Assembly (NCBI RefSeq): GCF_024436415.1 | Contig: NZ_JAFMZQ010000001.1 | Location: 2,232,001-2,296,000 of the forward strand | Source: Pedobacter deserti | GTDB taxonomy: Bacteria; Bacteroidota; Bacteroidia; Sphingobacteriales; Sphingobacteriaceae | Length of the DNA stretch: 64,000 nt | Reading direction: 5' to 3' | Shown here: positions 18,633 through 27,599 of the stretch, in pieces | Numbering within the stretch: the stretch's first letter is position 1 | Layout: each line of letters opens with the position of its first letter | Translations under genes and position numbers: made by a program | The notes under the pieces: model-generated | Seen by the model: only the letters and a program-made list of their open reading frames with translations | The model's database searches: none | What the model was told of the DNA's origin: nothing

Positions 18633-21600
18633 ATGACGAATGTAAACCTGGTTCGGGCTGCCGGCCGACGCCTTAGTTACGGTCTATCTATAGTATATTT
18701 GCTTTTCACCGGGTGCTCCCCTTCGGGACAGTCAGACTCGGAAAAAGTGGTCGAAAATCCGCTGTTCAAGCTGCTGGATGCCAGTCAGACCAACATCAGT
18801 TTTGCAAACACCATTGCTGAGAATTTTGATCAGAACATCTTTAACTATCCAGCCTATTATAATGGGGCCGGGGTAGCCGCGGGCGATCTGAATGGAGATG
18901 GTTTAGATGAACTTTATTTCTCGGGGAATATGGTGGGTAATAAACTATATCTGAACCATGGCAACATGCAGTTTTCCGACATCACAGATGTAGCCGGTGT
19001 TGCTGGCCGAGGTGCCGAAGGTTGGAAGAACGGTGTAAACATGGCTGATGTGAACGGTGATGGCCAACTGGATATTTATATATGCTACTCCGGTCTGCAC
19101 GACGGCGAGGAGCGGAAAAACCAGCTTTTTATTCACCAGGGTTTGAATGAGAGCGGTATTCCGGTGTTTAAAGACGAAGCCGAGGCCTACGGTTTGGCAG
19201 ATTCTGCTTACTCCACCCAGTCCTTTTTCTTTGACTACGACAAGGACGGCGATCTAGATCTTCTTCTGGTCAACGAAAACATAAAAGTATTAACCGAACT
19301 GGACGATGCAACCATTCAGGAGTACCGGGCAACTAAAGATCCGATGTCGGGAAGCAAGCTTTATCGCAACGAAAAGGGCCGGTTTAGAGATGTTACCGCA
19401 TCTGCAGGAATTTCCAATTCCGTCCTTTCATATGGCTTAAGCGGAGCAATCTCCGATGTGAACAATGACGGCTGGCCGGATATTTATCTGTCGAACGACT
19501 ATTCGATTCCAGATCATCTTTATATCAATAATGGTGATGGGACCTTTACAGATAAGCTAACCTCTACGTTAGATCACATCTCCATGTATTCCATGGGAAG
19601 CAATATCTCTGATATTAATAATGACGGGCTGCAGGACATCTATACGCTCGACATGATCCCTGAAGACAACAAGCGGCAGAAGCTTTTGCAGGGCTTTGAC
19701 AACTACGAATACTTTTACATGAACCTTCGTAACGGTCTCTATTATCAGTATATGCGCAACATGCTGCACGTGAACAATGGCAACGGTGGCTTTAGTGAAG
19801 TGGGGCAATTGGCAGGTGTGTCTAATACAGACTGGAGCTGGGCGCCTTTATTTGCGGACCTCGACAACGACGGCCACAAAGATCTTTTCGTGACGAACGG
19901 ATATCTGCACGATTTTACCAATATGGATGTGGTAAAGTATAATGAAAATTACTTCAGGAGCCTGAACGGACAGGTCGAACCAAAGCATATTCTGGATATG
20001 CTTAGTAAACTTCCATCTTCCGACGTTAAGAATTATATCTATAAAAACAATGGCAATCTAACCTTTAGTAACAAGATCGCAGAATGGGGGATGAACGAGC
20101 CTTCCAACAGTAGTGGTGCCATTTACTCCGACCTGGACAATGACGGCGATCTTGATCTTGTGGTGAGCAACCTCAACAAGCCAGCCTTTATTTATCAGAA
20201 TCAGACCGATACGGCAAACAGTTATCTGAAGGTCAGGCTGGAAGGGTTGAAGGGCAATACGGACGGTCTGGGCGCAAAAGTGACCATATACCACAAAGGG
20301 AAATTGCAGCTGCTCGAACAGAGTCCGGCACGCGGCTACCTGTCCAGTGTTACGCCTACGCTTCACTTTGGCGTCGGAAAAACGCAGCAAATTGACTCCC
20401 TGAGGGTGGTATGGCTCAGCGGCAAACAGCAAGTGCTCACAAATGTGGCTACCAGCCGCTTGCTCATCCTGAACGAAAAGGATGCCGCCGGTAAATATTT
20501 TCCGCCTAAACCTGCAAAGCCAGTATTTGAAGAGATTACTTCGCCTGTGGGTTATGCCCAGGAAAAAAACAGGCGTAACGACTTTAAACGGCAGCCTTTA
20601 CTGGTCAACGCCATCTCTTTCTCAGGTCCCTGCATGGCCAAGGCAGACGTGAATGGCGATGGCCTCGAAGATGTATTTGTAGGGGGCGAAGCGAACCAGC
20701 AGGGCGCCTTGTTTATCCAGCAAAAGAATGGCAAGTTCTCCGTAACAAACCCTTTTGGGGCCGACAAGGGAAGTGAGGATACCGATGCCTTGTTTTTTGA
20801 CGCAAACGGCGATGGGAAACTCGATTTGTATATCGTGAGCGGTGGGTATCATGACTTTCAGGAAAATGATCCTCTGCTGCAGGATCGTCTGTATCTGGGC
20901 GATGGAAAAGGCGGATTTAAAAAGTCGACCGGTACGCTTCCGGCGATGGCTTCAAGCAAGAGTTGTGTAGTTGCAGGCGATTTCAATGGCGACGGCAAGG
21001 CCGACCTTTTTGTTGGCGGACGGGTTATACCGGGCAGATTTCCAGAAACACCTAAAAGTTACCTGCTTATTAATGACGGCCGTGGGAAATTCAGTGACCG
21101 TATAAAGCAGCTTGCACCAGAACTTGAATTTGCGGGCATGGTTACCGATGCTGCTGTTACAGACCTGAATGGCGACAGGAAGGCGGATCTTATTGTGGTG
21201 GGCGACTGGATGCCGGTTACTGCCTATATAAATGAGGGCGGAAGGTTAAAGGACAAGACCGATCAGTACTTCGATAAGAAATATAGTGGGTTTTGGAATA
21301 CGTTGCAGCTTGCAGATTTGAATGGCGATGGCAGGCAGGACTTGGTCATCGGCAACCTTGGCTTAAACAGTCAGTGCAAGGTAAGCGACTCAGAACCCGC
21401 CGAGCTCCTTTATAAAGACTTTGACGACAATGGGGCTGTAGACCCGATCTTGTGCTTTTACCTGATGGGCAAGAGTTATCCTTATGTAACGCGCGATGAA
21501 ATGTTGGATCAGATGAGCGTTATGAGGCCCAGGTTTCCTGATTATAAGAGTTACTCGGAAGCCGGTTTGAAGGAAATCTTCACTGAGGAAGAGTTGGAGG

Positions 21601-21986
21601 GCGTAAAAAAGCTCAGTTCCAATTATCTGAAAACCGCCTTCTTTGAACGGACAAAAGATGGAAAATTTGCGCTAAGAGAATTGCCGGTTGAAGCACAGTA
21701 TTCACCAGTATTTACCATAACGCCGGCAGACTACGATAAGGATGGCGTTAAAGACCTGATTCTCTGCGGAAACCTGAATCAATCGCGCCTCCGCTTCGGT
21801 AAATACGACGCCAACCATGGTGTCCTGCTTAAAGGGATTGGTGGAGGAAAGTTCAGGTATATACCCCAAGCAGAGTCTGGTTTTAAGATAAAGGGAGATG
21901 TCCGCAGTGCCTTGATGGTTAACAACACCCTTCTTTTAGGCGTCAACCAGGATAAGGTGAAAGCATACCGGCTAAGCGGTAACTAA
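18633..21986 (+). CDS. VCBS/FG-GAP repeat lipoprotein with ASPIC/UnbV domain
   Basis: A 1117-residue lipoprotein (lipobox LFTGC near residue 28). Two blocks of integrin-like FG-GAP/VCBS repeats carry repeated Ca-binding loops such as DLNGDGLDEL, DVNGDGQLDIY, DYDKDGDLDLL, DLDNDGHKDLF and DFNGDGKADLF. An ASPIC/UnbV segment lies between them (LKVRLEGLKGNTDGLGAKVTIYHKGKLQ, then RGYLSS and LHFGVG). Such proteins are surface-exposed in Bacteroidota and often linked to polysaccharide uptake loci. No SusC/SusD pair is present here, so the role is open. Confidence 0.88.
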   Translation: MTNVNLVRAAGRRLSYGLSIVYLLFTGCSPSGQSDSEKVVENPLFKLLDASQTNISFANTIAENFDQNIFNYPAYYNGAGVAAGDLNGDGLDELYFSGNMVGNKLYLNHGNMQFSDITDVAGVAGRGAEGWKNGVNMADVNGDGQLDIYICYSGLHDGEERKNQLFIHQGLNESGIPVFKDEAEAYGLADSAYSTQSFFFDYDKDGDLDLLLVNENIKVLTELDDATIQEYRATKDPMSGSKLYRNEKGRFRDVTASAGISNSVLSYGLSGAISDVNNDGWPDIYLSNDYSIPDHLYINNGDGTFTDKLTSTLDHISMYSMGSNISDINNDGLQDIYTLDMIPEDNKRQKLLQGFDNYEYFYMNLRNGLYYQYMRNMLHVNNGNGGFSEVGQLAGVSNTDWSWAPLFADLDNDGHKDLFVTNGYLHDFTNMDVVKYNENYFRSLNGQVEPKHILDMLSKLPSSDVKNYIYKNNGNLTFSNKIAEWGMNEPSNSSGAIYSDLDNDGDLDLVVSNLNKPAFIYQNQTDTANSYLKVRLEGLKGNTDGLGAKVTIYHKGKLQLLEQSPARGYLSSVTPTLHFGVGKTQQIDSLRVVWLSGKQQVLTNVATSRLLILNEKDAAGKYFPPKPAKPVFEEITSPVGYAQEKNRRNDFKRQPLLVNAISFSGPCMAKADVNGDGLEDVFVGGEANQQGALFIQQKNGKFSVTNPFGADKGSEDTDALFFDANGDGKLDLYIVSGGYHDFQENDPLLQDRLYLGDGKGGFKKSTGTLPAMASSKSCVVAGDFNGDGKADLFVGGRVIPGRFPETPKSYLLINDGRGKFSDRIKQLAPELEFAGMVTDAAVTDLNGDRKADLIVVGDWMPVTAYINEGGRLKDKTDQYFDKKYSGFWNTLQLADLNGDGRQDLVIGNLGLNSQCKVSDSEPAELLYKDFDDNGAVDPILCFYLMGKSYPYVTRDEMLDQMSVMRPRFPDYKSYSEAGLKEIFTEEELEGVKKLSSNYLKTAFFERTKDGKFALRELPVEAQYSPVFTITPADYDKDGVKDLILCGNLNQSRLRFGKYDANHGVLLKGIGGGKFRYIPQAESGFKIKGDVRSALMVNNTLLLGVNQDKVKAYRLSGN

Positions 21987-22027
21987 TCGTAAGAACCAAT
22001 CATAAAAACAAACTATACAAACCAAAA

Positions 22028-23140
22028 ATGAAAAAAATCTTTATTAAACGTTACGCAAGACTCTCTGCGGTATTCTCGCTGGTACTTGCAACAACAGCGG
22101 TGAGTACGGATGTGCGCGCACAAGGCTGTGTGGCCATCAGAAGTACAGGTGGCATCTGTGCCATGACCGAGCATCCTGATGAAGAACTTGGCAGCAGTGG
22201 TGGATGGGTATTTAACGCCAATAACCGCTACTTTAAATCAAACAAGCATTACAAGGGAAGCGACTATCAGGAAGAGCGTATTGAGCTTGGTACTGAAGTT
22301 ATCAATTACCAGTATGCCTTAGATTTAGCTCTGACGAGATTATTCAACAGTCGCTGGTCTATGATGATCGATGTACCAATTTTGGCAAATAAGCGTACCT
22401 CACTTTATGAACATAACCGAGTCAGCAGACATGCGATGCATTCCTACGGGCTCGGCGACATACGTATAGCGGGGTATCGCTGGTTACTAGACCCCGCTAA
22501 AAACAGAAAGGGAAACATACAGTTAGGGCTTGGGCTCAAGTTGCCTACCGGTGATTATAAGTACCAGGACTATTGGCATAATGTCGGGCCGGGAGACACT
22601 AAGGAGTTGAGAACAGTTGACCAGTCTATCCAGTTGGGAGATGGTGGACTAGGCATAACTGCTGAGGTAAACACCTATTATAATTTGGCTCCACATTTTG
22701 GGTTATACGGAAACCTGTATTACTTAAGTAACCCAAGAGGTCAGAACGGGGTTAGAACCTACAGAGAACTTGTTAGTTCAACGCTATATAACGAAACGAT
22801 TATGAGTGTTCCAGATCAATATATGGCACGTGCTGGTGTAAACTATGCGGCTGGAAGTTTGGTTGCAACCGCAGGAGCGAGAATAGAAGGCATTCCAGTT
22901 AGGGATTTGATTGGTGGAAGTGGCGACTTCCGCCGCCCAGGGTATATCTGGTCGGTTGAGCCGGGTCTTACCTATCAATTCAAGCGTGCTGCTATTTATG
23001 CTACTGTACCGGTCGCCCTGTACAGGAACAGGACGCGTAGTGTGACTGACATAGAGCGATCTACACCTACGGCGAGAGCGCATGGCGACGCCGCATTTGC
23101 AGATTATTCCATAAACGCAGGTATATCCTTCAAACTTTAA
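22028..23140 (+). CDS. Predicted outer-membrane beta-barrel protein
   Basis: A 370-residue protein with a long signal peptide (KRYARLSAVFSLVLATTAVSTDVRAQ) and alternating amphipathic strands (WSMMIDVPILANKRT, IQLGLGLKLPTGDYKYQDY, APHFGLYGNLYYLSN), ending in YSINAGISFKL. This is the pattern of a barrel like the MetA-pathway/transporter family. Cysteines near the mature N-terminus (GCVAIRSTGGICAM) are unusual. It lies 41 bases downstream of the VCBS gene. An overlapping terminator at its 3' end extends into the next gene. Confidence 0.65.
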   Translation: MKKIFIKRYARLSAVFSLVLATTAVSTDVRAQGCVAIRSTGGICAMTEHPDEELGSSGGWVFNANNRYFKSNKHYKGSDYQEERIELGTEVINYQYALDLALTRLFNSRWSMMIDVPILANKRTSLYEHNRVSRHAMHSYGLGDIRIAGYRWLLDPAKNRKGNIQLGLGLKLPTGDYKYQDYWHNVGPGDTKELRTVDQSIQLGDGGLGITAEVNTYYNLAPHFGLYGNLYYLSNPRGQNGVRTYRELVSSTLYNETIMSVPDQYMARAGVNYAAGSLVATAGARIEGIPVRDLIGGSGDFRRPGYIWSVEPGLTYQFKRAAIYATVPVALYRNRTRSVTDIERSTPTARAHGDAAFADYSINAGISFKL

Positions 23141-23146
23141 GCATTT

Positions 23147-23221
23147 GCCGGTGATATTGCTTATCTTGTCATGCGTGGATCGTATGTACAGGGCATGAAA
23201 TATCACCGGCTGCTTTTTTTT
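23147..23221 (+). terminator. Intrinsic terminator overlapping the start of the next gene
   Basis: GCCGGTGATATT (23147-23158) pairs perfectly with AATATCACCGGC (23199-23210). The loop contains an inner CATGC/GCATG stem (23170-23174 and 23193-23197). A run of eight T (23214-23221) follows. The ATG of the next gene (23195) lies inside the structure. Confidence 0.7.
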
Positions 23222-24283
23222 GCATTTCCTTTATTCACTGGTTCTGCCGAAGTCTCCCCTATAACGTTCGACCCAATTACAGTCGACATTACAAACGTAA
23301 AGCAAATACCCACATCATGCGGACAGAACAATGGAGCTGTTACAGGCATCGTAACTGATGCTACCGACTTTCGCTGGTTTGTAGAGGCAAACCCCCAGGT
23401 TACCGTCTCCACTGATCTGAATCTGATCAACGCCTCTCCTAATTTTTACATGCTCGAGTTGAGCAATACGAGCGGCAGTGATACCACCATAGGGCCTTTT
23501 CATGTTACCCAAGGAAGTCCGGCGATCGAACTATCTGCCCAGCCTGCGATCAGCGCAGATTTCTGTAATCTGCAAACCGGTAGCATACGGGGTCTCAGAG
23601 TCAGTTCGCCGGTCAAAAGTTACGCCTGGCGAAACAGTTCAGGCCAGCTGCTTGGCACTAGTGCCGACCTTAACGGCATGCCAGCCGGGCAATATTCACT
23701 CAGGGTGGAGAATGAAGATTGTTCAAGGGATTTTCAGTTCAGCATTCCCGCACAGTCGCGTCCGATAGCCGCTCCAACTGTGGACGATATACTGATGTGC
23801 GCTCCGGGCAACGTCTTGATTCGGATAACTGCCTTGATCCAGTTTGTTGACGCCCCCCCTGTCTACCGTCTTTATAACGCTGCGGGAACATTAATTCGGG
23901 AGAGCGCGCAACCAGCATTCCGAGTCAATATCGATAGGGCCGGCGATTACTACGCGGCAGTAGCCTCAGGCAGTTGCGAGAGCCAGCGCACACTGTTCAA
24001 CATTAGCTTTGGCGCGCTTGGCCTTGGCATTCCCACCGCTTTCAGTCCAAATAACGATGGCACTAATGACGTCTGGCAAATCAAAGGACTTGAACAATAC
24101 GACCGCCCGCAGGTGGTGGTATATAACCGTAACGGCGGCATTGTTTTCGAAAGCCGTGAGCCCCTTAAAGCATTTGATGGCAGGCGAAACGGCAAGGATT
24201 TACCTGTAGGCGTTTATTTTTACAGGATCGTTATCGCCGGGAACTGTCCGCCTGCTACCGGAAGCTTAACCATCGTTCGCTAA
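23195..24283 (+). CDS. Secreted protein with gliding-motility-associated C-terminal (T9SS type B) domain
   Basis: A 362-residue protein. ATG 23195 gives a signal peptide (KYHRLLFFAFPLFTGSA); a start at 23171 is also in frame. The C-terminal 90 residues are a CHU_C/type B sorting domain (TAFSPNNDGTNDVWQIKGLEQY, then VYNRNGGIVFES, DGRRNGKDLPVGVYFYRI), which directs export by the type IX secretion system. The middle holds Ig-like/SprB-type repeats with paired cysteines (NDGT-free region, about 110-270). The start codon and signal peptide lie inside an intrinsic terminator hairpin. Confidence 0.85.
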   Translation: MKYHRLLFFAFPLFTGSAEVSPITFDPITVDITNVKQIPTSCGQNNGAVTGIVTDATDFRWFVEANPQVTVSTDLNLINASPNFYMLELSNTSGSDTTIGPFHVTQGSPAIELSAQPAISADFCNLQTGSIRGLRVSSPVKSYAWRNSSGQLLGTSADLNGMPAGQYSLRVENEDCSRDFQFSIPAQSRPIAAPTVDDILMCAPGNVLIRITALIQFVDAPPVYRLYNAAGTLIRESAQPAFRVNIDRAGDYYAAVASGSCESQRTLFNISFGALGLGIPTAFSPNNDGTNDVWQIKGLEQYDRPQVVVYNRNGGIVFESREPLKAFDGRRNGKDLPVGVYFYRIVIAGNCPPATGSLTIVR

Positions 24284-24383
24284 TTGTCCAAACCGGCCAC
24301 AACTTTAGTGTTTGATTTTTAATAAGTCCTTGTTATATTGCGTTTATAACCAATTATCCCTGTACAGCTGAATATGCGCTCCC

Positions 24384-24953
24384 ATGAACGACTATAAATC
24401 ATATAATGATTACGAATTGTGCTCAATGTTCGTGTCTGGCGACGATCGTGCTTTCAGGGAAATTTACATCCGTTACGACAAACCCCTGTATTTGTATGCC
24501 TACCATAAAGTAGGGAATAAGGAAGAGTCGAGAGATTTAGTTCAGGACGTTTTCGCCTGGATGCTCGCAAACCGGACGCGCTTAGACCTCAATACGACGC
24601 TCTCGGGCTATCTTTATAAGTCAGTGTTAAACAAGATTTATAATTTATATAAGCACAAGGGCGTAAAACTGAAATATTCAGAAGACAATCCCTTTAATGA
24701 TCAGGAAGCAACCGGAACAGATTTTCTGATCAGGGAAAAAGATATCCGTGTGATGATTGCACAAAGTATCGCAGCGATGCCCCCGAGGATGCGTGAGATC
24801 TATGAGTTGCGCAGCAATCAATACATGACCGCCAAGCAAATCTCTGAGTATTTGCAAATTGCCGAAGGTACCGTAACCACGCAGTTGAAACGCGCGTTCA
24901 AACACCTGAGGCTTAGAATAGGCGGACTAATGGCGTTTTTTGGTTTTTTTTAA
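24384..24953 (+). CDS. ECF sigma factor (Bacteroidota FecI-like group)
   Basis: A 189-residue sigma factor. Region 2 shows YDKPLYLYAYHKVGNKEESRDLVQDVF, and region 4 shows MPPRMREIYELRSNQYMTAKQISEYL followed by GTVTTQLKRAFKHLR. This is the subfamily that pairs with FecR anti-sigma proteins in Bacteroidota. The fecR gene follows at 25021. Target promoters probably include the downstream surface genes. An upstream ATG-containing leader (24374) is out of frame. Confidence 0.93.
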   Translation: MNDYKSYNDYELCSMFVSGDDRAFREIYIRYDKPLYLYAYHKVGNKEESRDLVQDVFAWMLANRTRLDLNTTLSGYLYKSVLNKIYNLYKHKGVKLKYSEDNPFNDQEATGTDFLIREKDIRVMIAQSIAAMPPRMREIYELRSNQYMTAKQISEYLQIAEGTVTTQLKRAFKHLRLRIGGLMAFFGFF

Positions 24954-25020
24954 TTTTTTTTCAAGCACGTGTACCCATATGGTTCTTTAGGATTGCCTTT
25001 ATTTAAGAAGACGGCATGAA

Positions 25021-26103
25021 ATGAATAAAGAAACCAATAACGAACAACGTGAAAAGTATTACCTTCACTATTTCAGAAGGACTGATATACCTGCGCTAAC
25101 CGAAGAGGAGCTGGAGCAGGAAAGCGCTGAGATTTATGCCAGAATCCGCCCGGCTCAGGTTGGCAGACCAAGGCGCTTATGGTATGCCGCCGCTGCTATT
25201 GTTGCCACACTGGGTATAGGCCTGGTCGTTCATTCATCTGCAACGCGAGATATTGCTGCAAACCCGTCACTGGCCGCAACGCCGGGTGCAGAGATAGGTC
25301 CGGCTGTACGAGCTGCAACACTGGAACTGGCCGATGGAACACGGCTGTCGCTTTCGGGACTTAAAGATGGGCACATCGCCGGTCAGCGCGGTGTCAGTAT
25401 ATCCAAACTGTCGGGAGATATTCTTTTATATACCAAACAGGCAGCGACGCCTGCTGAAGAAAATACCATAGAATTCAATACGCTGTCAACTGTTAAAGGG
25501 CAGCAATACCAGGTCTGTTTACCAGACGGGACGAAGGTTTGGCTTAACGCCGCCTCGTCTATTACGTTTCCTGCATCTTTTGCACATCAGAAACGCCGGG
25601 AAGTTAGGCTCACAGGTGAAGCCTACTTTGAGGTGGCAAAAGATAAAGAACACCCATTTATTGTGAATACCCAAAAGCAGAAAGTAGAAGTACTGGGTAC
25701 GCATTTCAACATCAGCGCATATGCTGATGAGGCCACTGCGAAAACCACTTTGCTTGAAGGTTCTGTTCGGGTGTCGAACGAGCGGGAAACAAGAGTATTG
25801 CTGCCCGGCCAACAGTCTCAGGCTACAAAAGGTGATATCGCCGTGTCCCGTACCGATCTGAAAGAAAGTGTAGCCTGGAAGAATGGGGAATTTATTTTCA
25901 ATAACGAAGCACTTTCAGATATTCTAAAAGAAGTCGCACGTTGGTACAGCATAGAAGTGATTCAGCTTGCAGACCATAAAGATCTGAGGCTTAGCGGAAC
26001 CATATCCCGTACTAAAAACCTTTCTACAGTACTCAGAGCATTGGAAATGACCGGCAACATCACGTTCAGGGTAGAAGGGAAGAAGGTTTATGTTGTAAAA
26101 TAG
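25021..26103 (+). CDS. FecR-family anti-sigma factor
   Basis: A 360-residue protein. A cytoplasmic N-terminal region (about 1-55) would bind the sigma factor, one transmembrane helix lies at about 56-74, then a periplasmic FecR domain (KGQQYQVCLPDGTKVWLNAAS, then GEAYFEVAKDKEHPFIV and VEVLGTHFNISAY), then a DUF4974 domain (FNNEALSDILKEVARWY). It should hold the ECF sigma factor inactive until a periplasmic signal arrives, normally from an STN-bearing receptor. The STN-bearing gene starts 5 bases after its stop. Confidence 0.93.
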   Translation: MNKETNNEQREKYYLHYFRRTDIPALTEEELEQESAEIYARIRPAQVGRPRRLWYAAAAIVATLGIGLVVHSSATRDIAANPSLAATPGAEIGPAVRAATLELADGTRLSLSGLKDGHIAGQRGVSISKLSGDILLYTKQAATPAEENTIEFNTLSTVKGQQYQVCLPDGTKVWLNAASSITFPASFAHQKRREVRLTGEAYFEVAKDKEHPFIVNTQKQKVEVLGTHFNISAYADEATAKTTLLEGSVRVSNERETRVLLPGQQSQATKGDIAVSRTDLKESVAWKNGEFIFNNEALSDILKEVARWYSIEVIQLADHKDLRLSGTISRTKNLSTVLRALEMTGNITFRVEGKKVYVVK

Positions 26104-26108
26104 AAGCT

Positions 26109-27572
26109 GTGAGATATCCGATTGTTTTCGTCTTTTGCCTGGTGGTTACGCTAAACGCAGTAGCACAAAGGATCACCATCAACGAAAAAGCAATATCTCT
26201 GCCGGCCCTGTTTAAAGAGATCAGAAAGCAGAGCGGCCATGATTTTTTATACAACCAATCTGCAATTGCCCAGGTAGGACCTATCGCCTTGCAAAAAAAA
26301 GATGCTACGGTACAGGAAGTGCTCGACGCGGCTTTGTTTAACCAACCTTTGCAGTATCTTATTGAAGATAAGGTTGTGATGATCACGGAGAAAAATACCA
26401 CAGGTGCAAAAAGTGGTTTTGCCATATCCGGTCTGGTCAGAAACAAGCAGGGCGAGACACTTCCTGGCGCAGCAGTTTTGGTAAGTAATTATCAGATAGG
26501 TGCCGTCGCAGACAATGAAGGCTGCTTTAAACTGCCACTTGTCAGGCCCGGAAATTATACATTGGTGATTAAGATGATAGGGTACCAGCCTAACGAACAG
26601 ACGGTGACCATCAGCAATCGCGACATCAAACTGGAGATCGTTCTGGATGAGGATGTCAACGTTTTGCGCGAAATAGTGGTAAAGCCCGACCGCTACTGGC
26701 TTGCACGTATGAGGGTCTTCCAGGAAAACTTCATCGGTACATCACCCAACGCTGCAGGGTGCAAAATATTGAATCCGTCGGTTGTCTCCTTTGAATATGA
26801 CGACGAGCAACGCATTTTGAAAGCCAGGGCCGACGACTTCATTGTCGTAGAAAACAAAGCCCTTGGTTATCGCATTCGTTATTTTTTGAAGTATTTTGAA
26901 CGGGACGATGAAACCCAGGTCGTCCGCTTTTTCGGATATCCATTTTTTGAGGAGCTGGAGGAATCGCGGGCTAAGAGGAAGAAGTATCATAAAAAGCGGG
27001 AGACCGCTTACAACGGCTCTCCGCAACACTTTTTTTCAGCGCTGTTCAGCAATACCTATGCAGATCATGGTTTTGTTGTAAACCGCATGATCAAGTCGAA
27101 AAACCCGGAAAAGTTATCCGACAGCCTGATTAACCGGAAGATTGAAATGTTCGCCAAAGAGGTAAAGAGTCGCAAGGAGCGGCGACGCAGAATGGATTCC
27201 CTTGCGCTGTACCTTAAAATGAAAAGCGCGCCGGATACCGTGGAAATCCTGATCAGGGAAGACATTCCCACACATGAACTGGTAAAACGCAAGTCGGCCG
27301 TACTTCGCGAAATTGACTTCAAAGACGCGCTTTACGTGACCTATAAAGGCGAGCGTGAAACAAAAAGTTACGCCAAATACTCCGGCTATAAGATCAAACG
27401 TCCGGATGATCTGGCTCCATACCAGGTTTCACTGGTGTACAGAACCGCCCCGGAAGTAGATTTCTTTGAAAACGGGGCGATTTATGACCCAGGTTCGCTG
27501 CTTTACGAGGGCATGTGGGGATATGAACGCGTCGCTGATATGCTGCCGCTGGATTATCAGGCTGAACCTTAA
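26109..27572 (+). CDS. STN plus carboxypeptidase-regulatory-like protein without a TonB receptor barrel
   Basis: A 487-residue secreted protein with a GTG start 5 bases after fecR. A signal peptide (ends near AVAQ) is followed by an STN domain (ITINEKAISLPALFKEIRKQSG, about 20-92), then a carboxypeptidase-regulatory-like domain (SGLVRNKQGETLPGAAVLV, then TLVIKMIGYQPNEQ, about 102-185), then about 300 residues I do not recognise. The usual plug and beta-barrel of SusC are absent. STN is the domain that contacts FecR, so this protein probably signals to the anti-sigma factor without being a transporter itself. Confidence 0.8.
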   Translation: MRYPIVFVFCLVVTLNAVAQRITINEKAISLPALFKEIRKQSGHDFLYNQSAIAQVGPIALQKKDATVQEVLDAALFNQPLQYLIEDKVVMITEKNTTGAKSGFAISGLVRNKQGETLPGAAVLVSNYQIGAVADNEGCFKLPLVRPGNYTLVIKMIGYQPNEQTVTISNRDIKLEIVLDEDVNVLREIVVKPDRYWLARMRVFQENFIGTSPNAAGCKILNPSVVSFEYDDEQRILKARADDFIVVENKALGYRIRYFLKYFERDDETQVVRFFGYPFFEELEESRAKRKKYHKKRETAYNGSPQHFFSALFSNTYADHGFVVNRMIKSKNPEKLSDSLINRKIEMFAKEVKSRKERRRRMDSLALYLKMKSAPDTVEILIREDIPTHELVKRKSAVLREIDFKDALYVTYKGERETKSYAKYSGYKIKRPDDLAPYQVSLVYRTAPEVDFFENGAIYDPGSLLYEGMWGYERVADMLPLDYQAEP

Positions 27573-27599
27573 AAGTTCAAATAACTAACCAGAAAAAAT

